Below, one piece after another: positions 1-8,539 of a stretch of 64,000 nucleotides of DNA (position 1 is the first letter of the stretch; every line of letters starts with the position of its first letter). The stretch lies in NCBI RefSeq assembly GCF_003113265.1, contig NZ_PUIV01000019.1, positions 1-64,000 of the forward strand. The letters run 5' to 3'. A model generated the notes under the pieces. It searched no databases. It was given only the letters and a program-made list of their open reading frames with translations, and was not told the DNA's origin. Source of the stretch: Methylosinus sporium (GTDB lineage Bacteria; Pseudomonadota; Alphaproteobacteria; Rhizobiales; Beijerinckiaceae). The position numbers and the translations under genes were made by a program.

Positions 1-326
1 CGCAGCACCATGCCGGCGCCGCGCTTGGGCGCAGGCTGCGGGCGCGGCGTCTCGGCGCGCGGCGGCGGAGGGGGCGGAGCGGCGGCGGCGGGCGCCGCAG
101 GCGCGGGGGGAGCCGGCGTCGGAGGCGGAGCCGCCGGCTTGGTCTCGACATGGCCCGGGGCGCGACGCTTCACCTTCTCGACCACGACCACCTTGGAGCG
201 GCCGTGGGAGAAGCTCTGGCGCACCATTCCGCCATGCTCGGTCGGACGCTGCTTCAAATGCAACGTCTTCGACGGCGTGACGGTCAGCGTCTTGTCGCCG
301 CTGTTCTCGGTCTCGGTCTCACTCAT
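1..326 (-). CDS. infB: Translation initiation factor IF-2, N-terminal part (cut by window edge)
   Basis: This is the start of IF-2, the GTPase that brings initiator fMet-tRNA to the 30S subunit. Only about 108 residues lie inside the window; the gene continues beyond base 1. The visible part begins [16 protein letters not shown] and then runs KTLHLKQR...[23 protein letters not shown], the motif typical of the alphaproteobacterial IF-2 N-terminus. A low-complexity Ala/Pro/Gly linker follows, as is usual ahead of the G domain. The ATG at 326 overlaps the stop of the upstream RnpM gene (ATGAGTGA), so translation is probably coupled. It is the last visible gene of the rimP-nusA-rnpM-infB operon. 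The identification rests on the N-terminal motif and operon position, because the GTPase domain is outside the window. Confidence 0.9.
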   Translation of the reverse strand, partial: MSETETENSGDKTLTVTPSKTLHLKQRPTEHGGMVRQSFSHGRSKVVVVEKVKRRAPGHVETKPAAPPPTPAPPAPAAPAAAAPPPPPPRAETPRPQPAPKRGAGMVL

Positions 327-1059
327 CCAGTTTCCGATCCTCGGGCTGCGCCTGTTCGGTTGCGTCTTTCAGCGGGCCGAACTCGTCGGTCCGCTCACTG
401 TCGTGGTTCTGCGCGTCTGCGGCTGCGCTCTCGCCTCTATAGGCGGCGAGGCGGCAGCAGCGCGCCAAAAAGGCTTGCGTCGGTCCGCCCGGCGCGAGGG
501 CTGCATGTATCACATTTGTGCGGCCCAAAGCCAAATCCAATTGAAGAGAATCGAACAGAGAGATCGTCTCTGTGACCCTCTCGCCGACCCGGCGCGCCGT
601 GGCCGCGCGCCGCGCCGCCTGGGCGAGCTTGCGCCGTCCCTCCGCCGAGCCGTCGCGCGCCTCCAGCACAGCGGCGACGGCGCCTTTCTCCAGCGCCTCG
701 CAGACCTTGCCGAAGCCGGCGACCACCGCGCCGGCCTTATTGGCCATGGCCAACGATTGCAGGCAGTCGGCCTCCAGCAGCCGGTCGACGTCGGCGGGAA
801 GCGACGGCGAGGCCGAGACCTCGGCCTTCAATTGGCGCGAGAAGGCCCTTTTCTTCAAAGCTTCGGCCACGACATCGGCGCGCGCCGTCACCCAGGCGCC
901 GCGACCCGGCAGACGCGATCTTATGTCCGGCGTGAGGACGCCGTCCGGCGCGCGCACGAAACGGATCATCCCCTCCGGCGCGTCGCGCCGGCGGGTGACG
1001 ATGCAGGTCCGTTCGCTCGCCTCGGCCTCTCTCATTCGCTCGCCGTCTCGTTTCGTCAC
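319..1059 (-). CDS. rnpM: RNA-binding protein RnpM/YlxR family (DUF448) with L7Ae-like C-terminal domain
   Basis: A 246-residue protein of the YlxR (DUF448) family, encoded between nusA and infB in most bacteria. Residues about 18-85 hold the YlxR domain with its RTCIVTRR start and the PGRGAWV element. Residues about 100-150 ([19 protein letters not shown]) look like the L7Ae/L30e-type RNA-binding domain fused to it in alphaproteobacteria. The last 60 or so residues are charged and poorly conserved. In Firmicutes RnpM modulates RNase P; a matching role here is inferred. The start overlaps the nusA stop by four bases and the end overlaps infB, so the four genes are tightly coupled. The neighbourhood makes the family call secure. 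Confidence 0.88.
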   Translation of the reverse strand: MTKRDGERMREAEASERTCIVTRRRDAPEGMIRFVRAPDGVLTPDIRSRLPGRGAWVTARADVVAEALKKRAFSRQLKAEVSASPSLPADVDRLLEADCLQSLAMANKAGAVVAGFGKVCEALEKGAVAAVLEARDGSAEGRRKLAQAARRAATARRVGERVTETISLFDSLQLDLALGRTNVIHAALAPGGPTQAFLARCCRLAAYRGESAAADAQNHDSERTDEFGPLKDATEQAQPEDRKLDE

Positions 1060-2690
1060 TGCGCCTCGGTCTGCTGCGCCTCTGCCTGCTGCGATTCCGT
1101 CGGCTCAGCGGCCTCGGTCTCCTCGGCTTCCGCCTCGGGCTCCGGCGCCTCGATCCAGCCGGCGCGCACGCGCGCGTCCATGATCAGCGCTTCCGCCTCC
1201 TCGCGAGAAATGTCGATCCCATCGAGGAAGCCGGTCTGCTTGACCGTCTCGCCGTCTTTCTTCTCGGTCCAGCCGACGAGATCGTCCGGCACGCAGCCGG
1301 CGAGATCCTCGATCGACTTCACGTCATTCTCGCCGAGCTTGACCAGCATCGCCGTGGTGACGCCGTCGAGCTCCTTGAGCTCGTCGAGCACGCCGAGCTC
1401 GACGCGGCGCGCTTCGTTCTCCGCCTCGACTCTCTCGAGATAATTGCGGGCGCGATTTTGAATCTCGGCGGCCGTGTCCTCGTCGAAGCCTTCGATTGTC
1501 GCCAGCTCGCCGAGATCGACGAAGGCCAGCTCCTCGACCGATTGGAAGCCTTCCGAAGCGAGCAGCCGGCCGACCACCTCGTCGACGTCGATCGCGTTCA
1601 TGAACACTTTGGTGCGCTCGACGAACTCGCGCTGGCGGCGCTCCGATTCCTCGGCCTCGGTCAGAATGTCGATGTCCCAGCCGGTGAGCTGCGAGGCGAG
1701 GCGCACATTTTGGCCGCGGCGGCCGATGGCCAGCGACAGCTGATCGTCCGGCACCACCACCTCGATGCGCGCGGAATCCTCGTCGAGAACGACCTTCACC
1801 ACCTCGGCCGGCTGCAGCGCATTGACGATGAAGGTCGCCGCGTCCGCCGACCAGGGAATGATGTCGATGCGCTCGCCCTGCAATTCGCCGACCACGGCCT
1901 GCACGCGCGAGCCGCGCATACCGACGCAGGCGCCGACCGGATCGATGGAGGAATCGCGCGAGATGACGGCGATCTTGGCGCGCGAGCCCGGATCGCGCGC
2001 CACCGATTTCACCTCGATCACGCCGTCATAGATCTCCGGCACTTCCTGGCGGAAAAGCTTGGCCATGAATTGCGGATGCGTGCGCGACAGGAAAATCTGC
2101 GGACCGCGCTGCTCGCGGCGCACGTCATAGACATAGGCGCGCACGCGATCGCCGGGACGGAAGGTCTCGCGCGGGATCATCTCGTCGCGGCGGATGATCG
2201 CCTCGCCGCGGCCGAGATCGACGATCACATTGCCATATTCGACGCGCTTCACCACGCCGTTGACGATCTCGCCGATGCGGTCCTTGAACTCTTCGTATTG
2301 GCGGTCGCGCTCGGCCTCGCGCACCTTCTGCACGATGATCTGCTTGGCCGATTGCGCGGCGATGCGGCCGAAATCGAAAGGCGGCAGCGTCTCGGAAATC
2401 CAGTCGCCGACCTGCGCCGCCGGATTGCGCTTGCGCGCGTCCTCGATGGAAATCTGCGTCGCGTCATTATCGATGAGATCGACGACCAGCAGCAGACGCG
2501 AAAAGCGGACTTCGCCGCTCTTCGGATTGATCTCGGCGCGGACCTCGGTCTCCTGCCCATAGCGCGAGCGCGCGGCCTTTTGCAGCGCGTCCTCCATGGA
2601 GGCGATGACGATCGAACGGTCGATCGATTTCTCGCGCGCGACCGCATCGGCGATCTGCAGGATTTCCAACCTGTTGGCGCTGACGGCCAT
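1056..2690 (-). CDS. nusA: Transcription termination/antitermination factor NusA
   Basis: NusA binds RNA polymerase and nascent RNA and modulates pausing, termination and antitermination. The 544-residue protein has the expected order: N-terminal RNAP-binding domain (1-130), S1 domain (about 135-200, around [21 protein letters not shown]), two KH domains (about 230-370, including [19 protein letters not shown] and [13 protein letters not shown]), then helix-hairpin-helix repeats and an acidic Glu/Ala/Gln-rich tail. The ATG at 2690 follows rimP by 24 bases and the stop overlaps the rnpM start. NusA autoregulates its operon in several bacteria; the terminator-like hairpin before rimP would be a natural target, though that link is inference. 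Confidence 0.97.
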   Translation of the reverse strand: MAVSANRLEILQIADAVAREKSIDRSIVIASMEDALQKAARSRYGQETEVRAEINPKSGEVRFSRLLLVVDLIDNDATQISIEDARKRNPAAQVGDWISETLPPFDFGRIAAQSAKQIIVQKVREAERDRQYEEFKDRIGEIVNGVVKRVEYGNVIVDLGRGEAIIRRDEMIPRETFRPGDRVRAYVYDVRREQRGPQIFLSRTHPQFMAKLFRQEVPEIYDGVIEVKSVARDPGSRAKIAVISRDSSIDPVGACVGMRGSRVQAVVGELQGERIDIIPWSADAATFIVNALQPAEVVKVVLDEDSARIEVVVPDDQLSLAIGRRGQNVRLASQLTGWDIDILTEAEESERRQREFVERTKVFMNAIDVDEVVGRLLASEGFQSVEELAFVDLGELATIEGFDEDTAAEIQNRARNYLERVEAENEARRVELGVLDELKELDGVTTAMLVKLGENDVKSIEDLAGCVPDDLVGWTEKKDGETVKQTGFLDGIDISREEAEALIMDARVRAGWIEAPEPEAEAEETEAAEPTESQQAEAQQTEAQ

Positions 2691-2714
2691 ATCTTGCTCC
2701 CAAAAACGTCGGCC

Positions 2715-3494
2715 CTACGCGTCGCCGCGACGGCCGGGTCCGCTGCCTTTTTTCTTGAATCCCGTCTGCACGCCGGCCGGAACCAGCGGCTTGGCCTTAT
2801 CGGCGCGCGCCGCGGCGAAACGGCCGGGCCCGCGACGAGGCCGCGCATCCTCTTGCGGCGCTTCCTCCTCGCTCGGGCCGTCGTCCTCGAGCTGCGCCTT
2901 GCCGGCGCGCAGCGCCTCGCGGATCAGCGCGTCGGTCAGCATCAGCTTGGCCTCGTCGAGATCGCGCAGCGGCATTCGCACGGTTTTTTCTTCGTCCGGC
3001 GGGGCGTCGTCGCGCTCGAGCGTCACCACGGCGTCGCGGCCGTCTCCCTCGACGGAGACAATATTGCCCCGAAAACGCTTGCGGCCAGAGGCGAGCGGCT
3101 GCGTCAGCTCGATCTTCGCCTCATGGCCGATCGCGCGACGAAAATCCGAGACTCGCACCAAAGGGCGATCTATGCCGGGGGAGGACAGCTCCAGCCGATA
3201 GGCGTCCGAGATGACGTCCTCGACGTCCAGCTCCGGCGAGAGCGCCTGGCTCGCGGCCTCGCAATCGTCGATGGTCATGGTTCCGTCGGGCCGCTCGGCC
3301 ATGATCTGCAGAACCATGCCGTTCTGCGAGAGAATGCGCGCACGCACGAGACGAAAGCCGAGCTGCGCCAGCACGGGCTCGGCGATATGGGCAATGCGCG
3401 CCGCGACTCCCGTCTCGCCGCAGAGGCGCGGCTCGTCGATGAGGGAGGGCGCCTCCACGGCGCCGGCGGCGGGCGTTTCTGCCAAGCGGCTCAT
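2715..3494 (-). CDS. rimP: Ribosome maturation factor RimP
   Basis: RimP is needed for late maturation of the 30S subunit. The 259-residue product has the two RimP domains in its first 190 residues ([46 protein letters not shown]). An Arg/Pro/Glu-rich extension of about 70 residues follows; such tails occur in alphaproteobacterial RimP. I chose the ATG at 3494 (MSRLAETP). A longer frame from 3563 would translate straight through the U-run and stem of the leader terminator and lacks homology. It is the first gene of the rimP-nusA-rnpM-infB operon and has a good sigma70-type promoter about 110 bases upstream. Confidence 0.93.
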   Translation of the reverse strand: MSRLAETPAAGAVEAPSLIDEPRLCGETGVAARIAHIAEPVLAQLGFRLVRARILSQNGMVLQIMAERPDGTMTIDDCEAASQALSPELDVEDVISDAYRLELSSPGIDRPLVRVSDFRRAIGHEAKIELTQPLASGRKRFRGNIVSVEGDGRDAVVTLERDDAPPDEEKTVRMPLRDLDEAKLMLTDALIREALRAGKAQLEDDGPSEEEAPQEDARPRRGPGRFAAARADKAKPLVPAGVQTGFKKKGSGPGRRGDA

Positions 3495-3527
3495 CCTATC
3501 TTGCGAGAATTTCCGGCCGGTGCAAAC

Positions 3528-3559
3528 AAAAAAGAGCGGGTCCCGGCCGGGCCCCACTC
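3528..3559 (-). terminator. Terminator-like hairpin in the rimP leader (attenuator candidate)
   Basis: Read on the minus strand, a GC-rich stem (GAGTGGGGCCC paired with GGGACCCGCTC, one G-A mismatch and one G-U pair, GGCC loop) is followed directly by six Ts. It lies between the promoter candidate at 3609-3637 and the rimP start at 3494, so it has the form of an intrinsic terminator inside the operon leader. No gene ends just before it on this strand. A leader with a terminator upstream of rimP has been described in Gammaproteobacteria (rimP leader). Equivalence here is inferred from position and shape. Confidence 0.75.
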
Positions 3560-3608
3560 TCAAGCAGCGACCATCCGAGAATGATCGTTATGAGATAGAA
3601 CGGAACGG

Positions 3609-3637
3609 CTTATACACCTGCTGCGGGATGGAGGCAA
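3609..3637 (-). promoter_or_regulatory. Sigma70-type promoter candidate for rimP-nusA-rnpM-infB
   Basis: On the minus strand, TTGCCT (3637-3632) and TATAAG (3614-3609) are separated by exactly 17 bases. Transcription would start near 3602, giving a leader of about 108 nt that contains the terminator-like hairpin. No start site has been mapped. Confidence 0.6.
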
Positions 3638-3717
3638 GGAAAAGACGGGCCGCCGGGCCGCGCCGCAGTTTTCGCGAGATCGCGTGCGCTTTTTCAACGC
3701 GCGCGATCTTTTCGCCG

Positions 3718-4626
3718 TCACGCCCTCGGACGTCTGCCCGCGACCACATAGAGCAAAACGCCGCCCGCGGCGCTCCAGCCTCGCTCGTCGCCTGCCGCCG
3801 CCCCATCCACGAAGTCGCGCCATGCGGAGTCGAAGAACTCTTCTGAGCCGCCGCTGGCGAGGACATTGGTGCGCATTTCGTTCCGATCATAGGGACCGAC
3901 GCCTTCGGCGCGCCAGCGCTCCCAGGCCTGCGCATTGGCGATCTCGCCCGGGCTGGAATGGGGTGGGATGCTCGGATGGGTCTTGTCCGAGAGCCAGACG
4001 CGCACATCCTGCAAGCCGAGCCCGGCGAACAGGCCGGGGAGCCGCTCTCCGACGAACTCCTCGCCTTTGCCGAGGCGGGCGCGGCCGAGCGCTTGCCGCC
4101 AAGCCAGCTCCGATAGCCGCAGCAGCCGCTCGACGGCCTCTTCGCCCATCTGCCCGCTGAAGGGAAGGCGCGCGACGAGATTATTCGGCTCCGCGCAGAG
4201 CACCAGTCCGCCGGGCTCGACGATTCGGATCATTTCCGCGAGAGCCGCTGCGGGATCTCGCAGATGCAGAAGCAGCGTCTGGCACGTCGCCAGATCGAAT
4301 GATCTGTCGGCGAAGGGCAGGCGATTCGCATCGCAGGCGATCGCCTCCATTCGCGTATCGGCGATGGCGCGCATACGATCGACATAGCCGACGAGGTGGC
4401 GCGGCTCACGATCGACGCCGACGATTTGGGCCTCGGCCGCGAGACGCGGATAGAGCAGGGCGCTCCAGTGACCGACGCCGCATCCTATGTCGGCGGCGCG
4501 CTCGACAGCGCGCAGATCGAGGCGACGCGCGAGTAGATCGAGAAAGTCGGCGTTCCACAAATAATCGCGCTCCGCGCCGAAATATTCGGCGGAGTGCGGA
4601 CGGGTCTTATCATTTTCGGCAGACAT
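3718..4626 (-). CDS. Class I SAM-dependent methyltransferase
   Basis: A 302-residue methyltransferase with a Rossmann SAM-binding core: motif I AADIGCGVGHWSALL (about 44-58), an acidic motif II in IVGVDREPRHL, motif III CDANRLPFADRSFD, and post-I residues DLATCQTLLLHLRDP. The C-terminal third is not diagnostic. The substrate cannot be read from the sequence; the UbiE-like core is shared by many small-molecule methyltransferases. It lies on the same strand as the rimP operon, upstream of it, but the rimP promoter and hairpin in between argue for separate transcription. The 294 bases between this start and the next gene hold nothing I can assign firmly. Confidence 0.82.
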   Translation of the reverse strand: MSAENDKTRPHSAEYFGAERDYLWNADFLDLLARRLDLRAVERAADIGCGVGHWSALLYPRLAAEAQIVGVDREPRHLVGYVDRMRAIADTRMEAIACDANRLPFADRSFDLATCQTLLLHLRDPAAALAEMIRIVEPGGLVLCAEPNNLVARLPFSGQMGEEAVERLLRLSELAWRQALGRARLGKGEEFVGERLPGLFAGLGLQDVRVWLSDKTHPSIPPHSSPGEIANAQAWERWRAEGVGPYDRNEMRTNVLASGGSEEFFDSAWRDFVDGAAAGDERGWSAAGGVLLYVVAGRRPRA

Positions 4627-4920
4627 GTGAATCCCCGTGGCAAAATGCGCCCGCGAGCGAGCGTTTCATGTGCTTTCGAATGGGGATGGATCTCACATGC
4701 GCTTTATGTAGCACGCCGCGCCAAGCGGGTCGAGGATAGGCGTTTTCCGTGCGTCCGTTCCTTGACCTGCTCGTGGCGATTTGTTTGACTGCCGGCACGG
4801 CTCGATCGGAGCCCCCGTGTCCGCGGAAAGGGCTGCGCCCGCGCTCGCTTTCGAGAGTGGCGCACGAAAATACGCCCTTTCCTGTCTGATCAGCGGACGC
4901 AGACACGAGGAGGGGGTTCC

Positions 4921-6243
4921 ATGTCCCGTGATCCACGGGCCGCGAGCGCGGCCGCCGTCCGTCTCGCTTCGCCTTTTCGTTTGAATCTCGAGCAACAGGG
5001 CAAGCGCGCCAAAGAGCTGCTGAAGAGCCTGCGCGCCGGGGACGACGAAGCGCTCTCCCGATTTCGCCGTCATCATCCGAGGTCCGCGGACGCGCCGGAG
5101 CGGCTGAGCGAGGCGCAGCTCGTCGTCGCGCGCGAGCTCGGATTGCCGAGCTGGCCGAAGCTCAAAGCGCACATAGCGGCGATGGAACGCAGCTGGCGCG
5201 GCATAGTGCGTGGCGAGGCCGCGCCGGATCGCGGCATGACGACGCTGCATCTGCGTTGCGGTCACGACATAGAGGCGAGCTTGCGCGACGCCGGGTTCAT
5301 CGGCGATTTTCTCGAATATTCCGATCCGCTTTGTCAGGGTCCAGTGCTCGACCGGGCGGACTGGCTCGCAGAGCGCGCCGCTTTTCTCGCGGAGAGCTAC
5401 GGCGCCGGCGTCGACCGGAGCGAAGCGCAAATCGCGGAAGAGCTCGCCGTCGCGGAGGCGCGCTTGCAGGCGGCCGCGTCTCGCTATGAGCGAGTCGTGC
5501 TCTGGCTGGAGCATGATCCCTATGATCAGCTCATTCTCGCCCGCTGTCTCGCGCAATTCGCAGAGACGCCTCCGCCGCGGCTCGAGCTGATCTCGCTCGA
5601 GCGTTACCCCGGCGCCACGCGCTTTCTCGGACTGGGGCAGTTGCCGCCAGAGGCGCTGCGCCTGCTCTGGGAGGAGCGCGCGCCCGTCGCCGAGGCGGCG
5701 CTGCTCGCCGGCCGCGAGGTCTGGTCCATGCTGCGCGCTCCCGACCCGCGCCCGCTCGCCGGAGTCGCCCGCGCGGGCGCCCCGGCGCTGCCGCAGCTCG
5801 CGCGCGCGGTCCGGCGCCATTGTCAGGAATTTCCTGGGACCGAAGACGGCCTGAGCCTGACGGAGCGTCTCATCCTCGAGCTTCTCGCGGAGCGTCCGCA
5901 TAAAGCGGTCGATGCCTATTCGCGGCTGTTGATGGAGCGCGAGCCGCTCCCCTGGCTCACCGATTTGATGATTCATTCCATCGTCGAGGACATGAAGCGC
6001 GTCGCGGAGCCGGTCTTCACGGGCGCTTTCGATAGCGACGATCGCAGCTGGCCGAAGGAGCGGCTCACGATCACCCCGCTCGGGCGCGCCATTCTGGCGG
6101 GGGAGACGGATTGGATGTCGCTTCGTCCGCCGCCGCGCTGGCTCGGCGGCGTCTCCATCTCCGGCGACGCGCCTTGCTGGCGCTGGGACGAGGCCCGCTC
6201 GGAATTCGCGTTCAGCCAAGCAGCGCGACGAGCGGAGCGATGA
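4921..6243 (+). CDS. DUF1835 domain-containing protein
   Basis: A 440-residue protein. The recognisable part starts near residue 103 (MTTLHLRCGHDIEASLRDAG) with the DUF1835 signature: DPLCQGPV, then VVLWLEHDPYDQLILARCL and the later QLPPEALRLLWEERAPV. The N-terminal 100 residues include a short helical module (LVVARELGLPSWPKLKAHI) often seen in ankyrin-like or uncharacterised proteins. The function of DUF1835 proteins is unknown. The gene stands alone on the plus strand and its last 32 bases overlap convergently with mutT. The start has a GGAGG-like sequence (gaggaggggg) about seven bases upstream. Confidence 0.75.
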   Translation: MSRDPRAASAAAVRLASPFRLNLEQQGKRAKELLKSLRAGDDEALSRFRRHHPRSADAPERLSEAQLVVARELGLPSWPKLKAHIAAMERSWRGIVRGEAAPDRGMTTLHLRCGHDIEASLRDAGFIGDFLEYSDPLCQGPVLDRADWLAERAAFLAESYGAGVDRSEAQIAEELAVAEARLQAAASRYERVVLWLEHDPYDQLILARCLAQFAETPPPRLELISLERYPGATRFLGLGQLPPEALRLLWEERAPVAEAALLAGREVWSMLRAPDPRPLAGVARAGAPALPQLARAVRRHCQEFPGTEDGLSLTERLILELLAERPHKAVDAYSRLLMEREPLPWLTDLMIHSIVEDMKRVAEPVFTGAFDSDDRSWPKERLTITPLGRAILAGETDWMSLRPPPRWLGGVSISGDAPCWRWDEARSEFAFSQAARRAER

Positions 6244-6613
6244 GCGGCGCGTCGGCCGGCGGCATTTGCGCCGCATCGAGTTCGCTCGGCCGCATCCAGG
6301 CCAGCGCCTGGCCTTCGCGGGCGTGCGGCTCGCCGCGCCAGCGCCGGCAGAGATAGAGCGGCATCAAAAGATGAAACGCCTCATAGGCATGGCTGGCGAA
6401 GGTCAGCGGCGCGAGATCGGCGGTCGCCACCTCTATGCCCAGCTCTTCGGCCAGCTCGCGCACGAGCGCTTGCTCCGGCCGCTCGCCGGGGTCGAGCTTG
6501 CCGCCGGGGAACTCCCACAGGCCGGCGAGCTGCTTGCCTTGCGGACGCTGGGCGATCAGCACGCGGCCTTGCGGATCGACGAGCGCGGCGGCGACCACGA
6601 GAAGCAGAGACAA
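6212..6613 (-). CDS. mutT: 8-oxo-dGTP diphosphatase, MutT-type Nudix hydrolase
   Basis: A 133-residue Nudix hydrolase expected to remove 8-oxo-dGTP from the nucleotide pool and so limit A:T to C:G mutations. The complete Nudix box is visible at about residues 38-60 (GGKLDPGE...RELAEELGI), preceded by GLWEFPGG, the MutT-typical form. Length fits the family (about 130). It lies 12 bases downstream of a lipoprotein gene on the same strand and may be co-transcribed with it. In many alphaproteobacteria mutT sits in the argJ cluster, and argJ is 2 kb upstream here. Confidence 0.9.
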   Translation of the reverse strand: MSLLLVVAAALVDPQGRVLIAQRPQGKQLAGLWEFPGGKLDPGERPEQALVRELAEELGIEVATADLAPLTFASHAYEAFHLLMPLYLCRRWRGEPHAREGQALAWMRPSELDAAQMPPADAPLIAPLVALLG

Positions 6614-6625
6614 GGCGCGTTTCCC

Positions 6626-7138
6626 TCAATTGCCGGAGAGCACGACCTCGATCGGATCGGTCTCCTTGCCGGTGACGACGACTTCGTCGTACATCGCGCC
6701 GCCCTCGCTGAGCAAGCCGCCCTTGGGAACCCAGGTGAGCTGCGTCGCCACGAAATAGCGGCCCGGCGCGACCTTGTCGAAGGTGAAGCGGCCGGTCGCG
6801 CCCGCCTTGGTCGTGCGCGTATAGGCGGCGTATTCGGCGTCCTGCGTCGGCGTCGGCATGAAGAGGGCGGCGATGAACTTGCGCTTGCCGTAGAAATGCG
6901 AGAATCGCGCCTGCGCATAGGCGGTGGCGGGAATGAGCCGCACCACCTCGCCGGCGGCGTAGCGCACATTCATCTTGCCCTGCTGATCGCGCAGAAAGGC
7001 CTGGCCCTCTATCGTCGCCTTGCCCTCCTGCCTGATGAAGGCGGCCTCGGCGGGATCGAAGCGCATCTCGGGCGCGGCGCTGTTGCAGGCGGAAAGAGCG
7101 AGCGGCGCGAGCGCGACGCAGAGGGCGGCGGAACGCAT
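6626..7138 (-). CDS. Putative lipoprotein with carboxypeptidase-regulatory-like (Ig-fold) domain
   Basis: A 170-residue exported protein. The N-terminus MRSAALCVALAPLALSAC is a lipoprotein signal peptide with lipobox LSAC, so Cys18 is the likely lipidated residue. Residues about 40-130 (GKATIEGQAFLRD...TKAGATGRFTFDKVAPGRYFVA) match the beta-sandwich pattern of carboxypeptidase-regulatory-like domains, with the GxFxFxxVxPGxY motif. No catalytic residues are apparent. It probably sits in the inner leaflet of the outer membrane; its specific role is unknown. Confidence 0.72.
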   Translation of the reverse strand: MRSAALCVALAPLALSACNSAAPEMRFDPAEAAFIRQEGKATIEGQAFLRDQQGKMNVRYAAGEVVRLIPATAYAQARFSHFYGKRKFIAALFMPTPTQDAEYAAYTRTTKAGATGRFTFDKVAPGRYFVATQLTWVPKGGLLSEGGAMYDEVVVTGKETDPIEVVLSGN

Positions 7139-7215
7139 GGGGAGAGGCCTCGATAGGGCGAAATTGCGCGGCCAATGTCGCCGCTCCGCCGGGCCGAGGC
7201 AAGGCTATAGCTGTT

Positions 7216-7650
7216 TTAAGGTTTCCGCTCGGGCGGCGACAGGAAGGCGGCGGCGCAGCTCGTCTCCTTGCGCCAGTCGACGACATTGGTGCGCTTGTCG
7301 TAGCAATCGCGCTTGGTGATCGCTTCCTCGCAATCGGCGCCGCCCATGAATTGATAGGTGACGCAGGCGCCGACGGCCGGCGGCGCGTTCTTGTCGTCCT
7401 TGGCGGCGGCCTCTTTCTTCTCGGCGCCTTTCTTTTTTCCCTCGTTCTTTTTTCCCGCCTTTTTTTTTCCGCCCTTCTTCTTGTCGGGCTTTTCGGCTCC
7501 GCTGTCGGCGCTCTTTTCCACGACGACGCCGGAGAGGGCGGCATATTCGCGCGCCTCCTCATAAGCGCCGGCGCAGGCGGCGAGGGGCAGAAAAAGCGCA
7601 ACAAGAGAGACCGCAAAAAGCGGGCGGCGCGGCGTCATCTTCGTCTCCAT
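7216..7650 (-). CDS. Lysine-rich putative lipoprotein
   Basis: A 144-residue protein with a lipoprotein signal (LFLPLAACAGAY, lipobox LAAC) and a strongly basic, low-complexity Lys/Gly/Glu-rich middle (about residues 53-88). The C-terminal third carries four cysteines (GACVTY, GADCEEA, KRDCYDK, TSCAAA) that could form disulfides in the periplasm. No family recognised. The coding strand contains an A9 run (7460-7468) in the Lys-rich part. It may be transcribed with the downstream lipoprotein and mutT genes. The second Met (MTPRRPLF, 7638) is an alternative start. Confidence 0.6.
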   Translation of the reverse strand: METKMTPRRPLFAVSLVALFLPLAACAGAYEEAREYAALSGVVVEKSADSGAEKPDKKKGGKKKAGKKNEGKKKGAEKKEAAAKDDKNAPPAVGACVTYQFMGGADCEEAITKRDCYDKRTNVVDWRKETSCAAAFLSPPERKP

Positions 7651-7699
7651 CGGGCAGGGGGCGAATCGCTGCGGAGTCTAGAAATCGAGTCGACTTTCG

Positions 7700-8395
7700 T
7701 CAGCGCGCAATGGCGCCTAAGGGCTGCCGGTCGGCTTGCGCGCGCAGCAGCTCGAGCACGTCGCGCAGGCTGGCGACGACGGTGAGGCAGAGCGCGCGCT
7801 CCTCGGCGGAGGGCTGCAAAATGTCCGGCGTGAGAATCGTCATCGCGCCGGCGGCGGCGGCCGAGCGCAGGCCGGTCGGCGAATCCTCGAGCGCGAGGCA
7901 GCGCCGCGGCTCCTTGCCGAGCGCGCGCGCGGCGCGCAGATAGGATTCGGGATGCGGCTTGCCGCGGGCGACATCGTCGCGCGTCACCAGAATGGAGAAA
8001 TGCGAGAGCAAGCCGCAGCGGCTCAGATGATGCTCCGCGGTCGGCCGTCGCGAGGAGGTGGCGATGGCGAGCGGAATATTCATCGCCGTGAGGTAGTCGA
8101 CCAGTTCGCGCGCGCCCTCCTTCAGCGGCACGCCGGAGCGCGAGGCGCGGGCGACGAAGGCGCCGCAGGCCTCGATGCAGGCGTCGAGCGGGAAGTCGGC
8201 GCCGAAGCGCTCGATCATCATCGTCTCGCAATCCTGCATCGGCTTGCCGATCATGCGATGGCAGAACGCCTCGGTGATCTCATGGCCGACGGCGCGTCCG
8301 GCCGCGATCCAGGCGTCGACATAGAGCCGCTCCGTATCGAGGAGCGTGCCGTCCATGTCGAAGAGGACCGCTTCTACAGCATGGGGGAAAACCAT
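7700..8395 (-). CDS. HAD-family hydrolase (phosphoglycolate/beta-phosphoglucomutase-like)
   Basis: A 231-residue HAD phosphatase. Motif I DMDGTLLDTE (nucleophile Asp near residue 14), motif II in LAIATSSRR, motif III Lys in RGKPHPESY and motif IV in LALEDSPTGLRSAAAAG are all present. The cap insertion after motif I makes it subclass I. The true substrate, probably a sugar phosphate, cannot be inferred. I chose the ATG at 8395 (MVFPHAVEAVLFD), because the earlier in-frame start at 8449 adds residues without family support. It follows argJ on the same strand. Confidence 0.85.
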   Translation of the reverse strand: MVFPHAVEAVLFDMDGTLLDTERLYVDAWIAAGRAVGHEITEAFCHRMIGKPMQDCETMMIERFGADFPLDACIEACGAFVARASRSGVPLKEGARELVDYLTAMNIPLAIATSSRRPTAEHHLSRCGLLSHFSILVTRDDVARGKPHPESYLRAARALGKEPRRCLALEDSPTGLRSAAAAGAMTILTPDILQPSAEERALCLTVVASLRDVLELLRAQADRQPLGAIAR

Positions 8396-8490
8396 AAGTC
8401 CGCTTCCTCGCCGCCCGAGCCGAGGCGAGTAGAAGCCGATTCGCGACACGCTGCGATGACGAAGACATCACGAGCGTATGTCATGCGCGC

Positions 8491-8522
8491 GCTTCCTTCT
8501 CCCGCGGGCGGGAGAAAGAAGC
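8491..8522. repeat. Short palindromic repeat (CTTCTCCCGC/GCGGGAGAA hairpin)
   Basis: An inverted repeat of about 15 bases per arm (GCTTCCTTCTCCCGC with GCGGGAGAAAGAAGC), just downstream of argJ. No T-run follows on either strand. Its core recurs at 14076, 19921 and in the larger element at 33367, so it belongs to a dispersed intergenic repeat family. Confidence 0.7.
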
Positions 8523-8539
8523 GCTCACGAAGGAGAGGA

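Noticed and set aside
10-1443. Long plus-strand open frames opposite infB, rnpM and nusA
   Set aside because: They mirror the codon pattern of well-identified minus-strand genes in high-GC DNA and have no family features.
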